From Dipteris shenzhenensis (Eukaryota; Polypodiophyta; Polypodiopsida; Gleicheniales), in the NCBI GenBank assembly GCA_047967505.1, contig CM106539.1: 64,000 nucleotides of DNA, one strand, 5' to 3'. A program made the translations under genes and the position numbers. Below the pieces are notes generated by a model. It had not been told where the DNA came from. It saw nothing but the letters and a program-made list of their open reading frames with translations, and searched no databases. Positions 10,424-19,400 of the stretch are shown here, one piece after another; position 1 is the stretch's first letter; the number at the start of each line of letters is the position of its first letter.

Positions 10424-12157
10424 ATGCCAGCAAATGGCGCTGTAGAACAGCCAAATATGGTGGTACAGCCACCCGTCATGCATGACGAACAGGCTAGACA
10501 GCAGCCTAATTCGGAACATTTTGTTAGGAGGAGCACCCGTGTACAACGGCCTCCTGACAGGTTTGTTCCAGGAGCCAATAATGTGGCTGATTTTATCATG
10601 CTGACAGATTGTGGTGAGCCTTCCAGCTTCAGGGAAGCTATGGGAAGAACAGAGAAAAGGAAGTGGGAGAAAGCCATGCAGTCAGAAATGGACTCCCTAC
10701 TTCAAAATGATTCATGGGACTTGGTGCAGCTACTTGCAGGCAGAAAGGTTTTGCCGTGCAAGTGGGTTTACAAAGTCAAAGTGGATTCAAATGCTTTACC
10801 GAGGTATAAGGCCAGATTGGTTGCCAAGGGATTTAAGCAGGAGAAGGGCATTGACTTTGATGAGATCTTTTCCCCTGTAGTCAAGATGACTACTTTGAGA
10901 GCAGTGTTAGCTCTTGTTGCTCATGAGGACATGGATTTATGTCAGATGGATGTGAAGACTGCTTTTCTTCACGGAGATCTCCATGATGAGATCTACATGA
11001 GTCGGCCAGAGGGATATGTTGTTAAAGGGAAAGAGCAGCTTGTGTGTAAGCTCAAGAGGAGCTTGTATGGACTCAAGCAGGCGCCAAGAGAATGGTACAA
11101 GAAGTTTGATGCCTTCATGCAGTCCCAAGGGTATCATAGGTGTGAGACCGATCACTGCTTGTACACCAAACGGGCAAAGGATGGCAGTTTGATGCTACTC
11201 ATTCTATATGTGGATGACATGCTGATTGCCAGCAAATCTCAGCAGGAGATTAGTGCTTTGAAGAAGCAACTGCATAAGTCTTTTGACATGAAAGACTTGG
11301 GTGATGCAAACCATATTCTTGGTATGCGGATTATTCGTGACAGGTCCAAGGGACTTTTGTTTCTGTCACAGAAGGAGTACATTGACAAAGTACTGCAGAG
11401 GTTTAAAATGGAGGGGGGGAAGTCTATTAGTACCCCGTTGCCTCCTCATTTAAAACTCAGCAGTAAGGACAGCCCCAGATCAGATGATGATAAGGCTGAG
11501 ATGGCCAAGGTTCCGTATGCATCTGCAGTTGGTTCTTTGATGTATGCCATGGTTGCTACTCGTCCGGATATTGCTTTTGCGGTGGGAGTCATCAGCAGGT
11601 ATATGGCAAATCCAGGCAAGCGGCACTGGGAAGCAGTGAAAGGCGTCTTGAGGTATCTCAAGGGTACCAAAGACTTGTGCATATGCTATGGTAGGCAGGA
11701 TGCATTGGTGCATGGTTTTACAGATTCAGACTATGCAGGGAATGCAGATAACCGGAAGTCTACTACCGGTTATATTTTTACATTTGCAGGAGGTGCTATA
11801 TCATGGGTGTCTCGGTTGCAGAAATGCATTGCACTGTCAACCACTGAAGCTGAATATGTTGCAGCCACTGAGGCTTGCAAGGAAGCAATATGGCTTACTC
11901 GGCTGGTGGGAGATTTGGGCATTACAAGAGATATGCCAGTTTTGCATTGTGATAGTCAGAGTGCTATCATGTTGGCAAAGAATCCGGTCTTTCATCAGAA
12001 GACCAAGCACATAGATGTGAAATACCATTTCATCAGGGAGGTACTGGAAGACAAGCGGCTTGAGCTTGTGAAGGTGCATATTGATGATAATCCTGCAGAT
12101 TTGCTCACTAAGAGCTTGCCTACAAAGCGGTTTGCACATTGTCGCCACATCATGTGA
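10424..12157 (+). CDS. Reverse transcriptase-RNase H of copia element I (open, 577 codons)
   Basis: This is a single open frame. It begins with a Pro/Gln-rich linker, then RT: KWVYKVKVDSNALPRYKARL, FSPVVKMTTLRAVLAL, QMDVKTAFLHGDL, LYGLKQAPREWYKKF and the catalytic LILYVDDMLIA. RNase H follows with DSDYAGNADNRKSTTGY, LSTTEAEYVAATEACKEAIW, HCDSQSAIMLAKNP and KHIDVKYHFIRE. It ends NPADLLTKSLPTKRFAHCR. All copia RT and RNase H landmark residues are present. It is the 3' part of a once longer gag-pol; the upstream stop (~10337-10339, TAG) and frameshifts separate it from gag. The start at 10424 is simply the first ATG and need not be used. Confidence 0.9.
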   Translation: MPANGAVEQPNMVVQPPVMHDEQARQQPNSEHFVRRSTRVQRPPDRFVPGANNVADFIMLTDCGEPSSFREAMGRTEKRKWEKAMQSEMDSLLQNDSWDLVQLLAGRKVLPCKWVYKVKVDSNALPRYKARLVAKGFKQEKGIDFDEIFSPVVKMTTLRAVLALVAHEDMDLCQMDVKTAFLHGDLHDEIYMSRPEGYVVKGKEQLVCKLKRSLYGLKQAPREWYKKFDAFMQSQGYHRCETDHCLYTKRAKDGSLMLLILYVDDMLIASKSQQEISALKKQLHKSFDMKDLGDANHILGMRIIRDRSKGLLFLSQKEYIDKVLQRFKMEGGKSISTPLPPHLKLSSKDSPRSDDDKAEMAKVPYASAVGSLMYAMVATRPDIAFAVGVISRYMANPGKRHWEAVKGVLRYLKGTKDLCICYGRQDALVHGFTDSDYAGNADNRKSTTGYIFTFAGGAISWVSRLQKCIALSTTEAEYVAATEACKEAIWLTRLVGDLGITRDMPVLHCDSQSAIMLAKNPVFHQKTKHIDVKYHFIREVLEDKRLELVKVHIDDNPADLLTKSLPTKRFAHCRHIM

Positions 12158-12249
12158 TTAGGATGAGACCATTCTTATTTTATGGTCTTGTATACAGTAA
12201 CTGTATATTGCTGTAATTTTTATTCTTTTCTCCCCTTTAGGCACATTGG

Positions 12250-12265
12250 CCTTTAGGTGGGAGGT
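12250..12265 (+). other. Polypurine tract of copia element I
   Basis: The purine-rich AGGTGGGAGG abuts the 3' LTR. It is the expected plus-strand primer site. Confidence 0.7.
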
Positions 12266-12444
12266 TGTTGGGGTAAAGGCACATTGCCACCCTTTAAAAG
12301 TTATGACCCTTAAGACAGTCATAGGGTGAATCCCTAATCCTAATAAAACCTTTGAGTTTGTGGTGTGGCTCAACACTTTTTTTACACACCCACACTTCTT
12401 GTGTCTCCCTCTCCTAACGTTCCACCTTCTCTCTTTCCCTCACA
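12266..12444 (+). repeat. 3' LTR of copia element I, palindrome arm deleted
   Basis: This LTR is 179 bp, beginning TGTTGGGG and ending CTCACA. It lacks 11 bp of the left palindrome arm present in the 5' LTR. Confidence 0.95.
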
Positions 12445-12449
12445 GTTTC

Positions 12450-12887
12450 ATGAGATAAAACCACATCAGATAGTTGGTGCCATCCAACTTATCATCTTCA
12501 CGAAGAATGCCAAATAAATCATGATTGTTGCCAACCATTGCAATTAGGACAAGTTAATGCACTGACGAAGTGACCCAAAAGATAGTCTCAAGGCTTGCAA
12601 CTGCAAAAAAATAGGACTTGCTGTCCAAATCTGGAAAAGCCCCAAATTAAGCTGTAATTTGCAAATGTGATCAAATGGCCTGTAATTTCTTGCCAATTTC
12701 ACTGCAAATCTGAAAGTATCGTGCAATCTGCCTGCAAAGTCATAGCCCAAATGCAAAAGCCCCAAATGTCACAAAAAAGTTGCAGATTTACTACAATGTC
12801 TGTAATGTTTGCTTCAAAAATCGAAGCCAAACAATGGCTGAATAATGCACAGTTGAGCCTGCAAATGAATCCTATAAGTACAAAATA
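12450..12887 (-). pseudogene. 5' leader and gag start of copia O, upstream of the I insertion
   Basis: This segment lies between the 3' edge of element I and the motif array. By position it holds the O leader and the first part of O gag; the rest of gag resumes at 6619 and runs down to ~6130. The open frames within it are short and mutually overlapping, so gag is judged broken here. Confidence 0.5.
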
Positions 12888-13113
12888 GTACGGACGGAGC
12901 TGTACGGCCAAATCTGATGGAACTGTATGGAAATCCGTACGACTGTACGGACAGAATTGTATGGTCAAATCTGACGCAGAAGTATGGATTGAACGGACGG
13001 CAGTACGGAACTGTACGGACAGATTCTGATGCGCAGTATGAAAAATCCGTACGATTGTGCTGACGAGCTGATGCGCAGTATGGAAATCCGTATGACTGTA
13101 CGGAATTGTACGG
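12888..13113. repeat. GTACGG/CCGTAC motif array in the leader of element O
   Basis: Nine GTACGG or CCGTAC hexamers lie in 226 bp (12888, 12902, 12935, 12945, 13003, 13013, 13047, 13098, 13108), with several near-copies such as TGTATGG. The array lies between the PBS and gag of O. The same word is clustered in elements I and B and in weaker form in E. Confidence 0.8.
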
Positions 13114-13222
13114 ACATCAAGTCGCGTCGGAGTTGTGTGGGACGTTCGGTAGCAAACGCTTGACGATGAAGCTGAAGTGTGGGAGCAGGAAGCTAGGAGT
13201 AGGGAGCAGGTCCGGGAAGGAA

Positions 13223-13236
13223 GTGCTGTGATACCA
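13223..13236 (-). other. Primer-binding site of copia element O
   Basis: Minus-strand TGGTATCACAGCAC starts one base after the LTR. It resembles the initiator-Met tRNA PBS (TGGTATCAGAGC) usual for plant copia elements, with one change. Confidence 0.8.
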
Positions 13237-13237
13237 C

Positions 13238-13490
13238 TGTAGGCTCATAGAAGCAAAAGGATGCAAAGAGTGGACCAAGGAGTGGAAGCCGTCACATCAA
13301 CTAGAGTGAAAATGAAAGTACAAAGTACTATAAAAGAGAACCCTAGGACCTAGTGTCCTAGTGGTACCAATAGTACTAGGTGTCATAAGATACTAAAAGT
13401 ACTAGGTGACCTAAATGCCAATAACTAAAGCTACATGGCACATACCAAGGCCCAGAGGGCATCAATATGACCGGGAGAAGATGGCCTATA
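13238..13490 (-). repeat. 5' LTR of copia element O
   Basis: It is 253 bp and aligns without gaps to 3279-3531. Its outer end is decayed to CCTATA instead of CCTACA. It is followed on the plus strand by the target duplication GCTGA. Confidence 0.92.
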
Positions 13491-13596
13491 GCTGAGCGGA
13501 TGAGGGAGGCTGAGGTGGGTGAGTGAGGCTGAGGTGGAGAGGCTAGCGGGAGAGAGAGGATGGGGATGGAGAGGCTGAGCGGAGGGCTAAGCGGGA
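13491..13596. repeat. Low-complexity GAGGCTGAG-rich sequence
   Basis: This short imperfect tandem repeat of GAGGCTGAG-like words lies directly right of the O target duplication. It replaces the continuation of the LINE RT. No gene is seen. Confidence 0.5.
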
Positions 13597-14622
13597 GGGC
13601 ATCCCTGCTTTACTTTGATCGTGCTCTCAACCTAGTCTGATAGGCCTCCTGGGACACAAACTCTCCCTCTGACGGACTTGTATAGGCTCACCACTCTCCA
13701 GATCAGAACCTCTGGAATATGCATATCCTGTAGTCTCCTGAGCATGCGGGATCGCGGGACAATGTCGAAGGCCTTCCGAAAGTCTACAAAACAAGTGTAG
13801 ACTTTTTGGCGTCTCGACCTCGCCTCCTCAATTATAGTCCTCAGGGTGAAGATGTGGTCTAGAGTGGAGTGCTGTCTTCAGAAACTTGCCTGTCCTAGAG
13901 TACGCTGCCCATGTGCCTCTGTATGGCTACTGATCTCCCTCTCCAGTATCGATCCATAGATCTTGGCCAGCATGTGGCCAATCATGAGAGTGCGATAGTT
14001 CCGAGTATCCATGGGGTCACCTACCTTGTGTATCGCTAGTATGGTGGTGGTACTCCATGAAGGTGGGAAGCCGTGACATGGCATGCCTCATGGTCCTGTG
14101 CTCTCCAGTTATGAAGCCGGCTGAGTGTAGCCCGCACATTTTGTGCAGTGAACAAGTGGTAAGTGGTGGGCTTGGGCATACTTGACATAAGGCGGCGCCT
14201 GCATCGGGACATCATAAAGAGAGCATGCATAAGTGTGCCAAACACCTGGGTCTGTGATGGGTATAGGTGGTGATAGAAGCCCCTAGCCAATGGTGGGATC
14301 CCCCCCTCGAAATGAACTGATCACCTCGTCCATTATATGGGTGAGGAAGGCCCGCCACTTACAGCGTGTCAGTCGTCGTGAGATCCGCTGTGCCTCTGGT
14401 AATGTCAAGTGGCCAAGGGCTCGCTCACGTGTGAGGTGAGCTCTCATCTCTCTGCACTCATCATCATATCATGGATTCGGTGGCATTTTCCCTATTGAGG
14501 CACGTGCAGATCGAGTCTTGGGAAAGACCTGATGGCTGCGTCCATGACTATTGTGGCAAGGGTGTTTGAGGCGTGGACGAGGTCTACAACATCTCCAACT
14601 AGTAGGGTTGGAAGTCCCTTCG

Positions 14623-14634
<12 letters not shown>
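13597..14634 (-). pseudogene. LINE-type (non-LTR) retrotransposon ORF2 fragment
   Basis: In minus-strand order: a linker between endonuclease and RT (DDECREMRAHLTRERALGHL, with TGA in place of a Trp codon before it), then RT motifs PPSWSTTTILAIHKVGDPMD, NYRTLMIGHMLAKIYG, QHSTLDHIFTLRTIIEEA, FVDFRKAFDIVPR (13758-13790) and KVKQGCP (~13600). In-frame stops (TGA after GQASF, TAG in the GLSD segment) show decay. The RT is cut off right after motif B, before the catalytic FADD-type motif, and the endonuclease is missing upstream. Confidence 0.8.

Positions 14635-14659
<25 letters not shown>
14635..14659 (-). repeat. (TC)n 3' tail of a LINE copy, first of four
   Basis: A (GA)n run on the plus strand. 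The plus-strand sequence right of it contains CCTATGAGAC, the same tail motif as next to the other three runs. It marks the 3' end of a minus-strand retroposed copy whose body lies to the right. Confidence 0.65.
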
Positions 14660-14661
<2 letters not shown>

Positions 14662-15296
14662 TTTGTCTTTGGAAGGCCTCGCGGGCCTATGAGACAAAGT
14701 ACGGTCCAAGGGTAACTCATACAAGCCACGTGGGGCTGAAGCAAAGGGCTCACTAAGGCCCTTGCTGAGTGCTATGCTATGAAAACTCAAAGCTTAAAAA
14801 CAAGTACTCGAAACTTGTACTCAAAATACAATTCAAAATACATAGCCAAGTGCCATGGTGGCTCTCCTGTGGACTGCGAAGATGTCTCGTATCTATGTCT
14901 GTCGGGTCGTCTCTGACTGTGGCGGGGGGTGTTGTCTCCGTGATCTTTGTATCCAATGGGTCATATCAAGAGTGACGCCTCGGCTCAGATGGTCCCCTCT
15001 GAGTAGAGTTGGGATGGGCTGGACCTCCATCGTGCGTGCTCTAGCCAACCTCTACATTGTGTGTGGTCTCTGTCTCTGTATCCCTGGCTCCTCCTCCCCG
15101 CATGGTCTCTTCCTGCTGATCCATGCTGTCCTATGTCTTGGGGCTGACTCGAAAGCATAGAAGTCGGTGACATGTCGTTACGCACGGTCAGTCTCTTGTG
15201 GCACTATCACCTCCTCGTGTCTAATTTGCTGCAATAGTGTCTCCGGATGTCACCTCATCTTCATCAAATAGAGGCCAACGCAGACCTGGTCATGAG

Positions 15297-15300
<4 letters not shown>
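14660..15300 (-). pseudogene. 5'-truncated LINE copy or unclassified retroposed segment
   Basis: This segment lies between two (GA)n runs. The first ~50 bp on the left carry the tail motif shared by the LINE copies. A minus-strand frame read through it is polar and stop-interrupted with no domain I recognise. Plus-strand frames (14855-15160) look like shadows. Confidence 0.35.

Positions 15301-15330
<30 letters not shown>
15301..15330 (-). repeat. (TC)n 3' tail of a LINE copy, second
   Basis: A 30-bp (GA)n on the plus strand. Immediately right of it comes ATTAAAGTCCTGTGAGACC, matching the sequence right of the 15771 run (ATTAAAGTCTTCGTAAGACC). Confidence 0.75.
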
Positions 15331-15334
<4 letters not shown>

Positions 15335-15768
15335 GATGATATGACTCTATTAAAGTCCTGTGAGACCCTTCAGAATCTATGGGACTGGCGATCACTATTA
15401 ACTAATTGCTGCTCATTTTCTACCTCCCCTGAGGGCAGATTGTGCAGATCCTTTTTTCTCTGGTCATTCTTGGACTTGCCACGTGAACTGGTTCTGATTT
15501 TGCAGGCTAGATACCTTTTAAATATTGATATGCCTTCCCCGAGGTATTTTTGCATCCCGTAGCTGTCCATTGAGTTATTTTCCTGTTTGTAGAACTGCAT
15601 TTTTGTCCCCGGGTTTTGCCATATCTTATGTAGTATTTTCTGTGTCACTATCTCCCTGATTTCACATGCATCCTCCGGTATATCAGCGGGTTCTATACCC
15701 CATGATTCCATCCATTTCATGCCCTCCCTGTGCCATCCTGAGCTTTGCGTAGCTTCCATCACCCTGAG

Positions 15769-15770
<2 letters not shown>
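15331..15770 (-). pseudogene. LINE ORF2 C-terminal fragment and 3' UTR
   Basis: The minus frame 15370-15762 (130 codons) has a LINE-like C-terminal feel (KYLGEGISIFKRYLACKIRT near residues 90-110). It is followed by a short 3' UTR ending in the (TC)n tail at 15301-15330. It is 5' truncated, as expected of a LINE insertion. The assignment rests on pattern and context rather than on a catalytic motif. Confidence 0.5.

Positions 15771-15802
<32 letters not shown>
15771..15802 (-). repeat. (TC)n 3' tail of a LINE copy, third
   Basis: A (GA)n run followed on the plus strand by AATGAAAGTTTATTAAAGTC and then TCTATGAGACTG, the tail consensus of this family. Confidence 0.75.
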
Positions 15803-15809
<7 letters not shown>

Positions 15810-16067
15810 TTTATTAAAGTCTTCGTAAGACCGATGTCTATGAGACTGAAAAATCCTGATACAAACAAGCTTTGTGGGTGGATCATGATCATGGCAGGGC
15901 CTCGCGGTGTGGGAGCCCGCATGGTCTGGCCAGAAGAACTCAGTGATCAAGCTCTGAGAAGAGTCTATTAGGGAGGTCTGCTCTTGTCTCCGTGATCGAA
16001 GTAGATGCTCGTAGTGTCTGACTGCCTCGTGAATGAAGGTGGTTAAGCATCTCTGGTCTGGAAAGGA

Positions 16068-16070
<3 letters not shown>
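15803..16070 (-). pseudogene. 5'-truncated LINE 3' end
   Basis: It consists of the tail motif plus ~200 bp of body without a readable domain. It is bounded on the right by the fourth (GA)n run. Confidence 0.4.

Positions 16071-16110
<40 letters not shown>
16071..16110 (-). repeat. (TC)n 3' tail of a LINE copy, fourth
   Basis: A 40-bp (GA)n run followed by the partial tail motif (GGATCTATGAGACTAG). It lies ~240 bp upstream of the WD40 start codon, so it may sit in that gene's promoter or 5' UTR. Confidence 0.7.
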
Positions 16111-16113
<3 letters not shown>

Positions 16114-16352
16114 AGTAACGTCTTTGAAACATCGAAGGATCTATGAGACTAGGGATAGGGCTGGTAAAAGCTAAGGGGTGGGGCCACTAAACTAAGGGTT
16201 TGTGAGTTCAAAAGTATACTATAAAGTGCAGGCAATACTTAATGCACTTTTGATCTGTCAAACACAGTGTGGTTGCATTTCACAGTCTCGTTTATTTCTC
16301 TGGACTTGACAGGTGGTTCTGAGAATTAAGGAACCTTTTGTTTAAGGGACTG
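16111..16352 (+). promoter_or_regulatory. Upstream/5' UTR region of the WD40 gene
   Basis: This is the stretch between the last LINE tail and the first coding ATG. A possible acceptor (CTTGACAG at ~16310) precedes the coding exon, so part of the 5' UTR may be spliced from further upstream. No convincing TATA box was found. An in-frame ATG at 16338 gives a five-residue longer N-terminus. Confidence 0.35.
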
Positions 16353-16496
16353 ATGGCACAAGTTCAACCAGATGAATATGAGTATGCTATGGCAGAAGAG
16401 TATGATTTCATGGATTTTGATGAAGAAGTTGACATGTTTCCAGCCAATGAAAGAGAGGATTTATTGGAGACAGATTCAGATGATGATTTTGATGGG
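16353..16496 (+). CDS. WD40 gene exon 1
   Basis: It encodes the acidic N-terminus ([19 protein letters not shown]). The donor is GTGAGT at 16497, phase 0. Confidence 0.85.
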
Positions 16497-19400
16497 GTGA
16501 GTGCCTTCAACCAGGATCAAATCTTATATTGACAAATCTTGTGACTGTTTCAAAAATTGACCTCTTTCAGGCAGGCATTTTAAGAGTATGGATGGCTTAT
16601 TATTATTTAGTGATGTAGCTGGATTGCTTATATCATGTGGCAAAATTTTGGCCGATCTGTGATAGTGGTTGTAACTTGCATGTGGTGTTTTGCAGTCCTT
16701 TTTATCCAGAAACTTGTTAATACTACATTAAATATCCTGCTCAAGGAACTTTAAGCTGTGGTTAGGAACCTGAATATCTCATTGGTTGGTTTAGTTATGT
16801 TGGTGCCTTGATTTGCCGTGAAGGAACATATCTCAGGCCTGAGGCGGACAAGGTCACAATTGCGGATATGTACCATTTTTTAATACTGATCAGGACTGGT
16901 TTTTGGCTAGAATCTTTTGTTGTAGGAGCCTTTTCTAACACAGTGGTTAGAAAGTTAAGGACCTGTGAATGGTGAAGACACAGTGTGATCCTTAACGGTG
17001 AGGCTCAGCATATTTTCCTTGGATGAAAAATAGCGAGGTTAATAGCCATTTATAGGAAGAAGACCTTGCATCAATTGGAGGTTTCCAATTCGAGCAGTGC
17101 ATCATAAGGCTGAGTTGCGATTATTTTTAGGTGGTATATATTGTAGGAGAATTCCCATGTGCGCTGGAAATTCCCAGTGTTTTGGGATATCTTGAGATAG
17201 GCTGGCAGTCCGGCAAGTGGCATCAGGTGTGGTAGATTAAATAATTAAAATATAGGATTACAAAAATAGATTCAAGATCACGTAAGGTCACTGGTGTATC
17301 AGAAGAAGATTACAGCACGTAAAATCAGGAAAAGACGAAGACCACTGAAGCTGTGCACGACTATATGACTAGTTAGTTTTCTTTTTCATGTGAATTCAGT
17401 TTTGGTTGAATTTTAGTTTGCTTTGTTTTGGGGTTGCAGTTCTTTCCCTAGTATAGGAAAGGTGCACTAGTTTTTTAGTTTATTGGAATTGTGGCATTTT
17501 TCAGCTTTGTAAATTTGCAGTGGTTTCCTAGTATAGGAAAAAAAGATCTGGTTTTGTTTTAGCAGGAACAAACAAGCAAACCAATGAAAGGATATGGAAA
17601 GGAATGACCACCTAGAAATGGAAGTAGAGGATGATACTTCTCACTAACACCGTAGAATCTGGAGTTCAGCCAATACAATATTGTATCGCGTCCCATGGCA
17701 CACATTGAATGCTAGGATTGAAAATCTAGAGCACGCCTTCAACAGTTAATGGCATAGTAGTTGCATGACAATGAGGGATAGGAAGAATTATGCAAAGAAG
17801 CCATTCATACTCTGACAAGTAGATCCTCTCGAGGAGAAAGGGACAAGAATCATGGAACCTGAGTCCCATGTCCACACAATGGAAAGAGGTAAACTAGATT
17901 TGCGGCAGGCAGCCTTTCCGGCGTGGAGCAGTAACTACTAACTCCAAATTGAATCTGAATCCTAGAATTTTATCAAAAGTTAAAAGGAAAAGAGCGAACG
18001 GGTAAAAATTTGGACATAAGACATGACACAGAGTCCATTAGGACCTGATCCTCCTTGCAAATGTTAGGGGTGGTGATTTATTATTGACTTGGCGATGTCC
18101 ATATTGTTTGTGTGTTTTGAGAGTTGAAGCCTAACAAATATATTTAAATATATATTTACACACACACTTTTTTTTTTTGTGAGAATATTTATACACACAC
18201 ACACACACATATATATATAGGCGACGCTCACAAGAGCTCATAACTGATCCGCATTGCACAGTATACAATATTGTCACATGGACTACAATCATATGAATAA
18301 AGGTGTCGATATCTTGCGATGTCGCATCCAGCTTGGCTTTCCTTGCTCCCTCGCATCGAGAACATGCATCAAAAGAGAGGAATGTTGTAAGAATCCAGAT
18401 TGAAAACAAGCAATTATGAACGGACGAGCAATTGAGAATATATATTTGTAGGATAATATATAATATATAATAATTATAACCATACGTAGTGTGGGCGGGG
18501 AGGTGACGTGCTTCCTTCCCCTAAGAGTGATAATCCGAGGCTTTTGCTAAAATTCAAATTTGGCAGAGACTTGCAAAACCTAGCTTTTAGATATAAATTA
18601 GTAGGTGGATCATTGCCAAAACTTAGAGGATACGTTTGCTATTAAACTAAAAAAAAAGACCTTGCTAGAAGGAACCATTTTTGGGGGAATTTATTGTGGA
18701 CTTTTGGAGCTATTCTTGTTGACGCCTAATCTCCTGGCGCTAGGTTGTAGAGTGTACTCTTCTAGCTTGTCATAATCAATCTTGTTAGGTGTTATGTCAC
18801 TCTTGGAGGCATCGTTGCTTCATTCGCTACCAGCTTGTAGATCTAGGCTCTTTTCCAAGTCCTTGTGCTTCTTAGTATTGTTCATGCGTTTTAGAGGGAG
18901 AAGACTGGGGAGATCCAAGCGCGAGGAGCGAGGGGCAGGGCATAGGAGAAGAGGAGGGCAATGGCGGTGGATTTGGATTCTTGCCATCGTCGGGGACAGA
19001 GGGAGCAGTGGAGGTCAAGGCAGGGCATGGTGGTGAGGGCCTAACATCTCCGCAGGGGAGGAGCTTGATAATGGCGAAGCTGAGCTTGGAGCTGGATCTT
19101 GGAGCTCGATCTTGGTGCTGGCTATTGCGATGGCGAGCGTGCCGTAGCTACTGGGTATGGCAAAAAGCCTCGACGGTGTTGCCACTTTTGGCCAGCATGA
19201 CGATCTGGTAGCTCAATCTGCCCTTCAGTTAGCTCTCCAAAAGGTGGAGATGGACCTTAGTAAAAAGCTACCCAAACCGAAAGCGAGCAATGCAACCCCC
19301 GGCCTAATTACCAATGAGCGAGCTGATTCAAAAGCACTTGAAGCGCAAGAGAATGAGAAAAAATGTTTGTATACTTGCGAAGGAAGGGAATATAAATTGT

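Larger units (their letters stand above)
6625..12444 (+). mobile_element. Ty1/copia retrotransposon I (inner, Tnt1/Retrofit-like), plus strand, recently inserted
   Basis: Direct LTRs at 6625-6814 and 12266-12444 are bounded by the target duplication GTTTC (6620-6624 and 12445-12449). By eye the LTRs differ by two substitutions plus one 11-bp indel, so the insertion is young. PBS, leader, gag, integrase, RT-RNase H and PPT are present in copia order. The aspartic protease domain is missing and the pol frame is broken upstream of RT. It lies antisense inside gag of element O. Confidence 0.95.
3279..13490 (-). mobile_element. Ty1/copia retrotransposon O (outer), minus strand, split by copia element I
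   Basis: Two 253-bp direct LTRs (3279-3531 and 13238-13490) are flanked by the identical 5-bp duplication GCTGA (3274-3278 and 13491-13495). This fixes both boundaries. Minus-strand order is 5' LTR, PBS, leader, gag, [insertion of I at 6625-12444], protease, integrase, RT, RNase H, 3' LTR: the copia order with integrase before RT. By eye the two LTRs differ at about eleven positions. The coding region carries stops and frameshifts, and the N-terminal half of RT is missing, so the copy is dead. Confidence 0.93.

Noticed and set aside
14532-14756. Open frames with Arg-Glu or Ser-Leu runs across the (GA)n tracts (also 14469-14753, 15683-15950, 34670-34882, 39660-39945)
   Set aside because: Dinucleotide repeats are open in most frames; the runs have no coding sense.
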